Shown here piece by piece: positions 8,357 through 16,755 of a stretch of 64,000 nucleotides of DNA. Within the stretch, counting starts at the first letter, position 1. Each line of letters opens with the position of its first letter. The notes beneath the pieces are model-generated. The model saw only the letters and a list, made by a program, of their open reading frames with translations, ran no database searches and was not told the DNA's origin. A program made the position numbers and the translations under genes. This DNA comes from Candidatus Paralachnospira caecorum. Its GTDB lineage: Bacteria; Bacillota; Clostridia; Lachnospirales; Lachnospiraceae. The stretch is taken from the NCBI GenBank assembly GCA_904379015.1, contig CAJFHG010000011.1, positions 1 through 64,000 of the forward strand. Reading direction: 5' to 3'.

Positions 8357-9430
8357 ATGAGAAGAAACGGTTTACTGAAAAGAACAGCGGCGGCAGCGGC
8401 AGCGCTTCTGATGGGAATTTCCCTGACGGCATGCGGCGGCGGACAGGGAGATGAAACCACATCGGCGGCAGGCTCCGGGAGCACCGCGCAGGAAGCGGCA
8501 GAGACAGAAAACGAAGGAAGCGCCGGCGGGGAGTCCTACAAAGTGGCGGTGGTCAAGCAGATGGACCATGCTTCCCTGGATGAGATTGCCAACGCCATTA
8601 CGGCACGGCTGGATGCCATTGCGGAAGAACAGGATATTACCATTGAATATGAGGTATACTCAGGACAGGGAGAGCAGAGTGTTCTGACTCAGATCGGGGA
8701 TCAGGCCATAGCGGACGGCGTGGACGCGGTCATCCCGGTGGCGACTCTGGCCGCCCAGGTGATGGCGGTATGCGCGGAGGATACCCAGACTCCCGTTGTT
8801 TACGCGGCGATTTCTGATCCGGAGACAGCGGAGATGACAGGCATCGATTATGTGACCGGGACCAGCGACGCGCTGGATACGGAATTTATTATGGAAATGA
8901 TGCTGGCCCAGAATCCGGATGTCCAGAAGGTCGGACTTCTGTATTCTCTGTCAGAGGCCAATTCCGCCGCCCCCATCGCCGAGGCGAAGGAATACCTGGA
9001 CGGCAAGGGCATTGAATATGTAGAAGCGACAGGAAACACCAATGATGAAGTGATCGCGGCGGCCAGCGTTCTGGTATCTTCCGGCGTAGACGCGGTCTTT
9101 ACGCCCACCGATAATATCGTTATGGCTGCGGAACTGGCGATTTCCGGCACCTTTATTGACGCGGGTATTCCCCACTACACAGGAGCGGACTCCTTTGTGC
9201 GCAACGGGGCCTTTGCCACCTGCGGCGTGAATTATACCGATCTGGGAACGAGAACGGCGGATCTGGCTTATCAGGCTATGACAGAGGGAATGGACAATCT
9301 CGAAGATTATTACACCATGGACGGCGGCATCATTACAGTCAATACCGAAACGGCGGCAGGCCTTGGCATTGATTATTCTGTATTTGCCGATATGGGAGAA
9401 CTTGTGGAAGTAACGACCACAGAGGAATAA
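8357..9430 (+). CDS. trpX: ABC transporter substrate-binding lipoprotein, TrpX type
   Basis: This 357-residue periplasmic-type binding protein belongs to the ABC_sub_bind (DUF534-like) family. A lipoprotein signal peptide ends at LTAC (Cys26). The mature part starts with a Gly/Ala/Glu-rich linker and then YKVAVVKQMDHASLDE, the typical first strand of the fold. ATG 8357 is chosen because GAGGAG lies upstream and the signal peptide starts here. It is first in a three-gene operon with permease and ATPase. The TGG-specifier T-box leader and family context suggest tryptophan uptake; the substrate itself is inferred. Confidence 0.85.
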   Translation: MRRNGLLKRTAAAAAALLMGISLTACGGGQGDETTSAAGSGSTAQEAAETENEGSAGGESYKVAVVKQMDHASLDEIANAITARLDAIAEEQDITIEYEVYSGQGEQSVLTQIGDQAIADGVDAVIPVATLAAQVMAVCAEDTQTPVVYAAISDPETAEMTGIDYVTGTSDALDTEFIMEMMLAQNPDVQKVGLLYSLSEANSAAPIAEAKEYLDGKGIEYVEATGNTNDEVIAAASVLVSSGVDAVFTPTDNIVMAAELAISGTFIDAGIPHYTGADSFVRNGAFATCGVNYTDLGTRTADLAYQAMTEGMDNLEDYYTMDGGIITVNTETAAGLGIDYSVFADMGELVEVTTTEE

Positions 9431-9446
9431 AGAAAGGACAGGATTC

Positions 9447-10358
9447 ATGCTTTTTATCACACAGACAGCCCTGGAGCTGGGCTTTATGTACGCGCTCGTT
9501 TCCATGGCACTCTTTTTAAGCTACAGGGTGCTTGATATCGCGGATCTGACCACAGACGGGACCTTTGTCCTGGGAATGGCGGTATCCGTTTCCCTGGCTG
9601 CGGCGGGGCATCCGTTTCTGGCTATTCCCGCGGCCATGGCGGCAGGCGCCTGCGCCGGCTTTGTGACCGCTTTCCTTCAGACCCGGCTGGGCGTGCCGTC
9701 TATTCTGGCAGGCATTGTGACGAATACGGGACTGTATACCATCAATCTGATGGCCATGGGCTGGAGCTCCAATGTCAACCTGCTCAAACAGGAAACGATT
9801 TTTTCTCTGTTCCGGGCGACGGGAATCGGAGGTGACTGGTATGAGCTGATCATAGCGGCTGTGATCACCATAGCGGCCGGTCTGGTGATCATTTGGCTTC
9901 TGGGAACGAGGCTGGGACTGTCGATCCGCGCGACAGGAGACAACCGGGATATGGTGCGGGCTTCTTCTGTCAACCCGGTCTTCACAGTGACTGTGGGGCT
10001 GTGTGTGTCCAATGCCCTGACAGCTCTTTCCGGCGCCATTGTGGGCCAGATGCAGAAATCGGCCGATATCAACGGCGGAACGGGAATCGTGGTGATCGGG
10101 CTGGCCTGTCTGATCATCGGGGAGACTGTGATCGGAAAAGGTTCTGTGAAACGGGGCGTTCTCGCGGTGATCATCGGAAGCATCCTCTACCGCTTCCTTT
10201 ACGCGGTTGTCCTGCGGACGGGCATTGTGCCTATCGAATGCCTGAAGCTGGTAACGGCAGTGATCGTCGGCCTTGCCATTGCCATGCCTGCTCTCAGGAA
10301 TTACGCGGCATTCCAGAAACGCAAATGGTCTGCGGGCAGACGGAAAGGAGGCAGATGA
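9447..10358 (+). CDS. trpY: ABC transporter permease, TrpY type
   Basis: A 303-residue, strongly hydrophobic protein of the BPD_transp_2 (LivH/RbsC-like) permease family with roughly eight membrane segments. It shows the RVLDIADLTTDG segment and a GTRLGLSIRATGDNRDMVRAS cytoplasmic loop that should contact the ATPase. It starts 16 bases after the binding-protein gene with a good AAAGGA site and ends just before the ATPase start. It should form the channel of the tryptophan importer. Confidence 0.85.
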   Translation: MLFITQTALELGFMYALVSMALFLSYRVLDIADLTTDGTFVLGMAVSVSLAAAGHPFLAIPAAMAAGACAGFVTAFLQTRLGVPSILAGIVTNTGLYTINLMAMGWSSNVNLLKQETIFSLFRATGIGGDWYELIIAAVITIAAGLVIIWLLGTRLGLSIRATGDNRDMVRASSVNPVFTVTVGLCVSNALTALSGAIVGQMQKSADINGGTGIVVIGLACLIIGETVIGKGSVKRGVLAVIIGSILYRFLYAVVLRTGIVPIECLKLVTAVIVGLAIAMPALRNYAAFQKRKWSAGRRKGGR

Positions 10359-10359
10359 G

Positions 10360-11157
10360 ATGCTGGAGATCGAACAGATTCATAAAACCTTTAATCCGGG
10401 AACCGTCAATGAGAAAAAGGCGCTGGCCGGCCTGTCCCTTCATTTGGACAGGGGAGAGTTTGTGACCATCGTGGGTTCCAACGGAGCGGGAAAGACAACC
10501 CTGTTCAACGCGGTGGCGGGCGTGTTCTATGTGGATGAAGGCATGGTCAGCCTGGACGGAACGGATATTACTTTTATGCCGGAATACCGGCGCAGCCGGA
10601 TGATCGGAAGGCTGTTTCAGGATCCTTTAAAAGGGACGGCGCCGCATATGACCATTGAGGAGAACCTGGCTCTGGCCTATCTGAGGTCTTCCAAAGGAAA
10701 AGCGCCGTTCAGCAGGATTTCCAAAAAGGACCGGGCGCTGTTCCGGGAGCGTCTGGAACTTCTGGGAATGGGGCTGGAGGACCGGATGCGGCAGCCGGTG
10801 GGGCTTCTGTCCGGAGGACAGCGCCAGGCGCTGACGCTTCTCATGGCCACCATTGTTCCGCCGAAGCTGCTTCTGCTCGACGAGCATACTGCCGCGCTGG
10901 ATCCGGCGGCGGCGGAAAAAGTGCTGGAGCTGACAAAACAGATCGTCACGGAACATGAAATCACCTGTATGATGATCACTCATAATATGCATCAGGCCCT
11001 GGAGCTGGGGAGCAGAACCCTGATGATGGAGGACGGGCGGATTGTTCTGGACGTATCAGGTGAGACGCGCAGGGACATGACAGTGGAAAAACTCCTTCAG
11101 GAATTCAGGGCCGGAACAGGACGGGATCTGGATAATGACAGGATTCTTCTTTCTTAG
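10360..11157 (+). CDS. trpZ: ABC transporter ATP-binding protein, TrpZ type
   Basis: A 265-residue nucleotide-binding subunit. Walker A is GSNGAGKTT (39-47), the signature is LSGGQRQAL, and Walker B reads LLLLDEHTAALD. The DEHT form in place of DEPT is characteristic of this subfamily as I remember it. His of the H-loop is in MMITHNMHQAL. ATG 10360 overlaps the preceding GATGAG context and has AAAGGAGG upstream. It is the last gene of the T-box-controlled operon; the next gene has its own promoter. Confidence 0.88.
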   Translation: MLEIEQIHKTFNPGTVNEKKALAGLSLHLDRGEFVTIVGSNGAGKTTLFNAVAGVFYVDEGMVSLDGTDITFMPEYRRSRMIGRLFQDPLKGTAPHMTIEENLALAYLRSSKGKAPFSRISKKDRALFRERLELLGMGLEDRMRQPVGLLSGGQRQALTLLMATIVPPKLLLLDEHTAALDPAAAEKVLELTKQIVTEHEITCMMITHNMHQALELGSRTLMMEDGRIVLDVSGETRRDMTVEKLLQEFRAGTGRDLDNDRILLS

Positions 11158-11158
11158 A

Positions 11159-11187
11159 TTGAAAATCCGGAAAAGGTGAGTTATAAT
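11159..11187 (+). promoter_or_regulatory. Promoter of ilvE
   Basis: TTGAAA (11159-11164) and TATAAT (11182-11187) are separated by 17 bases, starting two bases after the stop codon of the preceding ATPase gene. This makes ilvE independent of the T-box operon. Confidence 0.7.
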
Positions 11188-11247
11188 AGCCCATAAGCAA
11201 AATGCATAAAAATACATGCTGGGAACAGCGGAATGGAGAGTTTGGAA

Positions 11248-12273
11248 ATGGAAAAGAAAAACATCGACTGGGGCAATCTTGGATTTGCCTACATGGAAAC
11301 GGACAAGCGGTATGTTTCCGAATACAAGAACGGCGCCTGGGATGACGGCGCTCTGATCTCAGATGCGACTGTGACCATGAGCGAGTGCGCCTGCGTTCTT
11401 CAGTATGCGCAGACCTGCTTTGAGGGCCTGAAGGCTTACACCACAGAGGACGGACGCATCGTGACCTTCCGGCCGGACCTGAACGCGGAGCGTATGGAAG
11501 CTTCCGCGAAGCGCCTGGAAATGCCTGTGTTCCCCAAGGATCGTTTTGTGGACGCGGTCACACAGGTAGTGGCTGCCAACGAGGCGTATGTACCGCCCTA
11601 CGGCTCCGGCGCGACCCTGTATCTGCGCCCTTATATGTATGGAAAGAACGCGGTTATCGGCGTAAAGCCCGCGGATGAATTTGAGTTCCGCGTGTTCTGT
11701 ACTCCTGTAGGCCCTTACTTCAAGGGAGGCATCAAGCCCCTGACCATCCGCGTCAGCGATTTCGACCGCGCGGCGCCCCATGGAACCGGCGACATCAAGG
11801 CCGGCCTGAACTATGCCATGAGCCTTCATGCCATCGTTTCCGCCCACAAGGAAGGATACGATGAGAATATGTACCTGGATCCCGGAACCAGAACAAAGGT
11901 GGAGGAGACAGGCGGCGCGAACTTCCTGTTCGTGACAAAGGACAATAAAGTGGTAACGCCCAAGTCCGGCAGCATTCTTCCTTCCATTACCCGTCGCTCT
12001 CTTGTTTATGTGGCGAAGGAATATCTTGGTCTGGAAGTGGAAGAGAGAGAAATCTTCTTCGATGAGGTGAAGGATTTTGCCGAGTGCGGACTCTGCGGTA
12101 CCGCGGCTGTGATCTCTCCCGTAGGAAAGATCGTAAACCATGGCGAGGAAATCTGCCTGCCCAGCGGCATGAGCGAGATGGGACCGGTTACGAAGAAGCT
12201 GTATGAGACTCTGACCGGCATCCAGATGGGCCGCATTGAGGCTCCTGAAGGCTGGATCCATGTGATCAAATAA
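11248..12273 (+). CDS. ilvE: Branched-chain amino acid aminotransferase
   Basis: A class IV PLP aminotransferase of 341 residues that interconverts Leu, Ile and Val with their keto acids, using 2-oxoglutarate/glutamate. The PLP Lys is in GDIKAGLNYAMS (Lys184), and the EETGGANFLFV and GLCGTAAVISP segments bind cofactor. ATG 11248 has GGAGAG seven bases upstream and begins with the usual MEKKNIDW; an in-frame ATG at 11233 lacks a clear site. It has its own promoter and a terminator-like hairpin at 12319-12347. It functions with ilvN-ilvC and leuCD elsewhere in the window. Confidence 0.94.
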   Translation: MEKKNIDWGNLGFAYMETDKRYVSEYKNGAWDDGALISDATVTMSECACVLQYAQTCFEGLKAYTTEDGRIVTFRPDLNAERMEASAKRLEMPVFPKDRFVDAVTQVVAANEAYVPPYGSGATLYLRPYMYGKNAVIGVKPADEFEFRVFCTPVGPYFKGGIKPLTIRVSDFDRAAPHGTGDIKAGLNYAMSLHAIVSAHKEGYDENMYLDPGTRTKVEETGGANFLFVTKDNKVVTPKSGSILPSITRRSLVYVAKEYLGLEVEEREIFFDEVKDFAECGLCGTAAVISPVGKIVNHGEEICLPSGMSEMGPVTKKLYETLTGIQMGRIEAPEGWIHVIK

Positions 12274-12318
12274 TTCGGCCTGAGGCAGTGGTGAAATAAA
12301 CAGAAAACAGACATCAGG

Positions 12319-12347
12319 GGGCTGTGCCAGAATATCCGGTACAGCCC
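12319..12347 (+). terminator. Stem-loop after ilvE
   Basis: GGGCTGT (12319-12325) pairs with ACAGCCC (12341-12347), with additional CC/GG pairing inside. The following T tract is weak, so termination may be incomplete. Confidence 0.5.
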
Positions 12348-12454
12348 TTCATGTCTCCGGAAAGCGCTGCGGAAGCTGCCGGGAACCGGCGGAAGCGGCA
12401 CAGGCAGAAAAGAGAAACAGGCCGGAAAACGGCAGACAGGAGGAAGATTCAGAT

Positions 12455-12655
12455 ATGGTTGATAAGGATATGCTGATCGGGGATCTGATCAGACAGGATG
12501 AAAGAGCAGTGCAGGTTCTGGCCCAGGTAGGCATGAACTGCATCGGGTGCGCCTCAGCGGAGGGAGAGACCATAGAAGAGGCGGCCCTGGAACACGGAAT
12601 CGATCCGGTTCTTCTGGTAAGGAAGCTGAATCTGCATCTGTATCAGAAAATATAA
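12455..12655 (+). CDS. DUF1858 domain protein
   Basis: A 66-residue protein that is entirely a DUF1858 (ScdA-N-like) helical domain. It has the characteristic GMNCIGCASAEGETIEEAA core with a CxxC pair near residues 29-32 and a helical start, MLIGDLIRQDERAVQVLAQ. The start has AGGAGG upstream. In other proteins this domain is attached to iron-sulfur repair or hybrid-cluster proteins, which suggests a redox or metal link; stand-alone copies have no established function. It is followed by a structured intergenic region. Confidence 0.85.
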   Translation: MVDKDMLIGDLIRQDERAVQVLAQVGMNCIGCASAEGETIEEAALEHGIDPVLLVRKLNLHLYQKI

Positions 12656-12690
12656 CGTATTTTGCCATGGAGGGATTGTGCAAAAAATAA

Positions 12691-12712
12691 AGGGTCCTGT
12701 TTTCAGGACCCT
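12691..12712. terminator. Hairpin between DUF1858 gene and small minus-strand gene
   Basis: AGGGTCCTG pairs with CAGGACCCT around a TTTT loop. An A-rich tract precedes it on the plus strand, so on the minus strand it is followed by T residues and would end transcription of the small gene at 12942-13148. Confidence 0.6.
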
Positions 12713-12726
12713 TGAAAGAGAGGAGT

Positions 12727-12836
12727 AGCCGGTGCCGGGCACCGGCTGAGTATGAAAAAGACAATCTATATAAATGGTAGTTGTTGTTTGTCGAAGCTGA
12801 TAACGGCCGCGCGCGTGTTCATGTGTTATCAACTTC
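12727..12836. other. Two further inverted repeats in a non-coding region
   Basis: AGCCGGTGC / GCACCGGCT (12727-12735 and 12739-12747) is a perfect 9-base-pair hairpin with a three-base loop. GAAGCTGATAAC / GTTATCAACTTC (12793-12804 and 12825-12836) pairs over 12 positions with one mismatch. It is followed on the plus strand by ATTTATTTTA. No coding frame is evident at 12656-12941. Confidence 0.55.
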
Positions 12837-12941
12837 ATTTATTTTATGGTTAAAGTATATCAGTGAATTGTGACCAGAATTTGTATGGATTCTAAAAAAA
12901 ACGTGAACATTATTAGGGATTTCTTTACTTTCCATTAGTCC

Positions 12942-13148
12942 TTAATTTCCCTTGGAACTTAAGGGATTATGCCCGTTTTCCCAGAAAGGATTGTTGTCCG
13001 GAACCGGTATGTTGTCTTCATTATAATCAGCATACTGCCGGATTTCCTCCTCCGTATAGCCGAAAGCTGACGGCAGGGGCGGGTCAGAATGCTCTGTTTT
13101 CCGGTTTTGGGCAGCGCGGCCGGTGCGGGGCTTCTGTTTGTTCTTCAT
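12942..13148 (-). CDS. Small hypothetical protein, 68 residues
   Basis: A hydrophilic 68-residue protein with a Lys/Arg-rich N-terminus and an acidic Tyr-rich middle (YTEEEIRQYADYNEDN). The end is rich in Asn and Pro. GAAAGGAAGG lies before its ATG, which supports real translation. It has no membrane segment and no family I recognise. A terminator for this strand lies at 12691-12712. It is alone on the minus strand between the DUF1858 gene and the A+T-rich cassette. Confidence 0.65.
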   Translation of the reverse strand: MKNKQKPRTGRAAQNRKTEHSDPPLPSAFGYTEEEIRQYADYNEDNIPVPDNNPFWENGHNPLSSKGN

Positions 13149-13265
13149 AGGGCCTTCCTTTCTTGAATTTCACGTCTGTTGCACGTTTAGTATGTCCATT
13201 ATAAAAAGAACTATTCGAAAGAACCGTCATATTTATGAAAATTTATGAAGATATTGGAAAAAAGG

Positions 13266-13317
13266 TTGTCATGAAAAAGCATATATGCTAAAATGTATTT
13301 AAATTTAAGATTAAATT
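13266..13317 (+). promoter_or_regulatory. Promoter and candidate BlaI-type operator of the M56/ABC cassette
   Basis: TTGTCA (13266-13271) and TAAAAT (13289-13294) are 17 bases apart. Directly downstream, at the expected start of transcription, AATTTAA-GA-TTAAATT (13302-13317) is a perfect 7-base inverted repeat. A repressor bound there would block transcription, as expected for BlaI autoregulation. The sequence differs from the classical BlaI box (TACA..TGTA), so the assignment is an inference. Confidence 0.65.
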
Positions 13318-13333
13318 ATAAAAGGAGCCCAGA

Positions 13334-13714
13334 ATGAAAATTTGTGAATTACCATCCAGTCAATTAACTGTTATGAAAATTATCTGGGATATAGGAAGGC
13401 CTGTTCAGTTGTCTGATGTATATGCTGCTGTGCGGGAACAATATGGAGATATGTGGCAGTATCAAACGGTTTCTACTTATATCAGATGGTTGGTCAAAAA
13501 AGGGTTTTTGAATATAGAGCAGGCCGGACGCGTTTATGATTATACTCCAGCAGTCAGTGAGCAGGAATATTTAGAGTTTGTTGCAAAAAGAATGACGCGG
13601 TTCTGGGGGAAAAAGACGTTAAAGACGGTGGCCTGTGCTCTTCGCGATGATGAAGAATTAACAGATGCGGATATTCATGAGCTGGAGGAGCTTTTGCATG
13701 GCGATGATGAGTAG
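13334..13714 (+). CDS. BlaI/MecI/CopY-family transcriptional repressor
   Basis: A 126-residue winged-helix repressor. LPSSQLTVMKIIWDIGRPVQLSDV is the typical first helix pair and QTVSTYIRWLVKKGFL the recognition part. The C-terminal half forms the dimer domain that partner proteases cleave in the bla/mec systems. Start supported by AAAGGAG. It overlaps the downstream M56 protease gene by 17 bases, the usual BlaI-BlaR arrangement. No beta-lactamase gene is near; the likely targets are its own operon's exporter and lipoprotein genes. The region is A+T-rich compared with neighbours. Confidence 0.92.
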   Translation: MKICELPSSQLTVMKIIWDIGRPVQLSDVYAAVREQYGDMWQYQTVSTYIRWLVKKGFLNIEQAGRVYDYTPAVSEQEYLEFVAKRMTRFWGKKTLKTVACALRDDEELTDADIHELEELLHGDDE

Positions 13715-15080
13715 CAGTATATGGTTTTTCTGCATTTTTCTGACATCTCTGACCGGCAGCATAGCCTATGGACTGTGGAAAATCCTGGAACATGTTCTTC
13801 AACAAAAAAGGAAATACAGCTGGCTATTTTTATCTTCGAAACTGGTAATTTTATTCTGGATTGTTCCGTTTGTTTTTCTGCAGGTGACGTTTCATGCATA
13901 TGATTATTGGAATCATACATGGAAAAGTGATGTTTTCAGTATTTCTCCTGTGTTTTATTGGATACTGGGAATATTGTTTTATATTTGGCTGGCTGGTTTC
14001 TTATGGAATCTGATCTTGTATATAAGAGATCGGATATTTCTGCGCAGGCTCAAAAGAAATTCGATTTATCCTTCGATTTCCATTGTGAATACTGTTATGC
14101 GAATGAAGCAGCTGTTAAATTTCAAAGGAAGAGTTCGTGTATATACCAGTCTGACATGCAGCATACCACAGGTTTCAGGGCTCTTTTTACCTACGATTCT
14201 TTTGCCCGATTCCATGAAAGAGACACATGAAATTGAGATTGTAGCGGGGCATGAATTAATGCATATCAAGCATGGAGATTTGATGTGGAAATATTTTCTT
14301 GCATGGATGAAACGCATTCATTGGTTTAATCCAATTCTGACCTTTCTTTTTCGAGATATTTCTGAATGGAATGAGATTCATTGTGATAGAGATTTGTGCA
14401 GAAAAGAAAATGCATTGTTTACGTTTGAAGAATATTTCGGGGTTATTATTAAGAATGCGGCTGAAAAGTCAAAATGGAATGACTTTTTTGTTTCATCATT
14501 TCTGAATGAAAATCAAAAGAGTGTGGAGAGGAGAATGAGAAAATTGAAACATTACCATTTTGGCCGGGAAATAAGAAAATGGGGAGTATGTTTACTTTCA
14601 ATCCTATTTTTGGGAATGGTGTCGATCGTATCTTATGCGGCAGGGGAGACAATACTGAGCGGGTACGGCATGCTGACAGATGCAACAGGTGTACTGATAG
14701 AAGAGGCTCCAACTATTGAACCAGAATTGGAGGAGGAGATTATCCAGGCGGGGGAGGAGAGTCATGTTTTAGAAATAGAAATGCCGATTGAGAGCGAAAA
14801 GGGATTTCAAAATTGGGATATTCCTGTGAATGCACTATATATGACTCCGAATTTTTACTGCAGTGCCAGTCAGAAAGTTGATGTATTGGTTTATATTTCG
14901 CCGACCGATCAGCTGACAAGAGTGGGGATTATGGAACCGGATGGAACGAGACGCGCGGTATCATCAGAAGGAAGGATCAATCATACCTTTTCGGTGAATC
15001 AATCCGGGAATTATAGAGTATATATTGAAAATCAATCAGATGTGCCGATTTCCGTAGAATTTTACTTTAATGTCTATTGA
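13698..15080 (+). CDS. M56-family membrane metalloprotease (BlaR1-like sensor)
   Basis: A 460-residue sensor protease. Three hydrophobic segments come first (about 8-27, 45-65 and 85-110). A cytoplasmic zinc protease domain follows, with HELMH (185-189) and ENEIHCD-like EWNEIHCDRD (223-232). A fourth membrane segment is near 305-325 and an outside C-terminal domain near 330-460. That domain is acidic at first and then ends in a beta-rich segment with a SGNYRVYIEN motif, resembling a PPC-type sandwich, instead of the penicillin-binding domain of BlaR1. ATG 13698 is chosen because GGAGGAG is seven bases upstream. I infer it senses a ligand outside the cell and inactivates the BlaI repressor, but the signal is not a beta-lactam by domain content. 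Confidence 0.88.
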   Translation: MAMMSSSIWFFCIFLTSLTGSIAYGLWKILEHVLQQKRKYSWLFLSSKLVILFWIVPFVFLQVTFHAYDYWNHTWKSDVFSISPVFYWILGILFYIWLAGFLWNLILYIRDRIFLRRLKRNSIYPSISIVNTVMRMKQLLNFKGRVRVYTSLTCSIPQVSGLFLPTILLPDSMKETHEIEIVAGHELMHIKHGDLMWKYFLAWMKRIHWFNPILTFLFRDISEWNEIHCDRDLCRKENALFTFEEYFGVIIKNAAEKSKWNDFFVSSFLNENQKSVERRMRKLKHYHFGREIRKWGVCLLSILFLGMVSIVSYAAGETILSGYGMLTDATGVLIEEAPTIEPELEEEIIQAGEESHVLEIEMPIESEKGFQNWDIPVNALYMTPNFYCSASQKVDVLVYISPTDQLTRVGIMEPDGTRRAVSSEGRINHTFSVNQSGNYRVYIENQSDVPISVEFYFNVY

Positions 15081-15096
15081 AAAGTAAGGTAAAAAT

Positions 15097-15903
15097 ATGA
15101 AAAAATCAACAAAAAGAGCTTTGTCAACCGATTTTAGACGTCTGTTCTGTTCTAAGGAGTTATATTTGACAATCGTGGGAATCGTAGCGGTTTGCTGGCT
15201 GAGTATATGGGAAGAGGTAAAAAATCTGTGGTATGACGAACAAATAGGCAGTGTGTATTATTTTATCAATGTTAGAAAAGGGATCGGCGCGTTTTTTTTG
15301 GTGTTCACTGTATTATGTGTGCTGCCTTTTAGTTTGTGTTATTATGATGACCGCAGACATGGTTATTTTGAATATGCACTCAGACGGACTTCTCTGCGCA
15401 GCTACTGCTGTTCTAAAATGGTCGTTGCGGTAACAGGGGCTTTTTTGGCAGTGATGGCCGGCTACATAATCGCTTTTGGTGTTCTGGCGCTGCGTTTTCC
15501 TCTGATAACGGAGGGCAGTGCAGTGAACGCGAGTTATCCGGACATTGTAGGAGCAGGACATATAATTCTTTATTTTATTTTTAATTTTACTTCTGAAGCA
15601 ATCGGATATGCGTTTTTGGCAGCCTTTACTTTAATGGCATCTGTTTTTATTCAAAATAAATTTGTGATTATCAGCGTTCCGATGATTTTTTATTATTTAT
15701 ACACCGCAGTTTGTTATTTATTGAATTTGCCTCTGCTCTTTTACTGGCAGACGTTAATGAGCAATACATATTTTTTCTATCAACTGACAGATAATGGAGT
15801 TTTGGTATGGCTGCTTACGTTATTATACTTCGGGGTTCTGATTCTGTTTTGTTCAGAAGGATTTTACAGGGGATTAAAAAGGATATGGTATGAAGACAAT
15901 TAA
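15097..15903 (+). CDS. Membrane protein, probable ABC-2-type exporter subunit
   Basis: A 268-residue protein with about six hydrophobic segments (starting near residues 25, 65, 110, 150, 180 and 235) and no motif that names it. The pattern, a charged N-terminus then a first helix followed by a long outside loop, fits ABC-2-type permeases such as BcrB-like subunits. It overlaps the next membrane gene by 14 bases and precedes an ABC ATPase. I infer that the two membrane proteins form a heterodimeric channel. Confidence 0.7.
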   Translation: MKKSTKRALSTDFRRLFCSKELYLTIVGIVAVCWLSIWEEVKNLWYDEQIGSVYYFINVRKGIGAFFLVFTVLCVLPFSLCYYDDRRHGYFEYALRRTSLRSYCCSKMVVAVTGAFLAVMAGYIIAFGVLALRFPLITEGSAVNASYPDIVGAGHIILYFIFNFTSEAIGYAFLAAFTLMASVFIQNKFVIISVPMIFYYLYTAVCYLLNLPLLFYWQTLMSNTYFFYQLTDNGVLVWLLTLLYFGVLILFCSEGFYRGLKRIWYEDN

Positions 15904-16744
15904 AAATGTATTATCGGTCAGCAAAGCACTTTTTTTTCGAATGTTCCGGGAACCTAAAAATTATATTGCCATATTGTGGGTGGTCTTGTTCTGGTTTCAG
16001 ACTTATGCGGGGATCCGGGGGTTTTCGCAGTATACAGGGGTCAATGTTACCTGCTGGGGATTGCCATTGATGGCAGATTTGCCTGTAGTGCAGGCAGTGA
16101 TTGCTTTTGGCGCAGTTTTTATTTTCTGTGATGCGCCTTTTCTGGACAGAAATTCTTATTATATGGTTATAAGAACCGGAAGAAGAAAATGGGCAGGAGG
16201 ACAGATTCTGTATATATGGGGAACTGGATTGCTTTACGCTGTGCTGCTGTTTATTCTGATGAATACAATGTTTTTTCCCAGGCTTTCTCTTTCGGACGAG
16301 TGGGGAGCGGTTTTTAATACGCTGGCTCAGACGAATATGGGAGCTTCTTTTGGACTTGCGCAGTTTGAATATACGATCATACTGCGTTTTGATCCTATAG
16401 TGGCTACATGTTTGGTATTGTTGGCAATTTGGCTGAATACGGTGATCATCGGTTTGACTCAGCTGGTTTTAAATGGATATTTCCCACGCGGCATAGGGAT
16501 TGCGGCGGGAGGAGTGATTATGTTCTCACCCTATCTGGCACAGAAATTATCGGTTGGGTATATCGGCTATTATTTTTCATTTCCTTCGTGGATCAACTTG
16601 AGTATTTATGATTGGGATGGAATTACACAGCTGCCGTCGCCTTTGTATATTGCTGCATTTTGGGTAATGGCAATTATTCTTTTAACAGTGCTTGCATGCC
16701 GCAGGACGGTAAAGGGCGATCTGGATGTAATATCACAGGTATAA
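15890..16744 (+). CDS. Membrane protein, second probable ABC exporter subunit
   Basis: A 284-residue protein with about six membrane segments and a positively charged first 20 residues (MKTIKNVLSVSKALFFRMFR). It starts inside the end of the previous gene with AAAGG seven bases upstream and ends 11 bases before the ATPase gene. It has no recognisable catalytic motif. From position I infer it pairs with the 15097-15903 product as an ABC-2-type permease. Confidence 0.7.
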   Translation: MKTIKNVLSVSKALFFRMFREPKNYIAILWVVLFWFQTYAGIRGFSQYTGVNVTCWGLPLMADLPVVQAVIAFGAVFIFCDAPFLDRNSYYMVIRTGRRKWAGGQILYIWGTGLLYAVLLFILMNTMFFPRLSLSDEWGAVFNTLAQTNMGASFGLAQFEYTIILRFDPIVATCLVLLAIWLNTVIIGLTQLVLNGYFPRGIGIAAGGVIMFSPYLAQKLSVGYIGYYFSFPSWINLSIYDWDGITQLPSPLYIAAFWVMAIILLTVLACRRTVKGDLDVISQV

Positions 16745-16755
16745 AGGAGCTTGTT

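Noticed and set aside
13334..15080. Beta-lactam resistance operon (blaI-blaR1)
   Set aside because: The M56 protein has no penicillin-binding C-terminal domain and no beta-lactamase or PBP2a gene is near. The family names only describe the regulator type.
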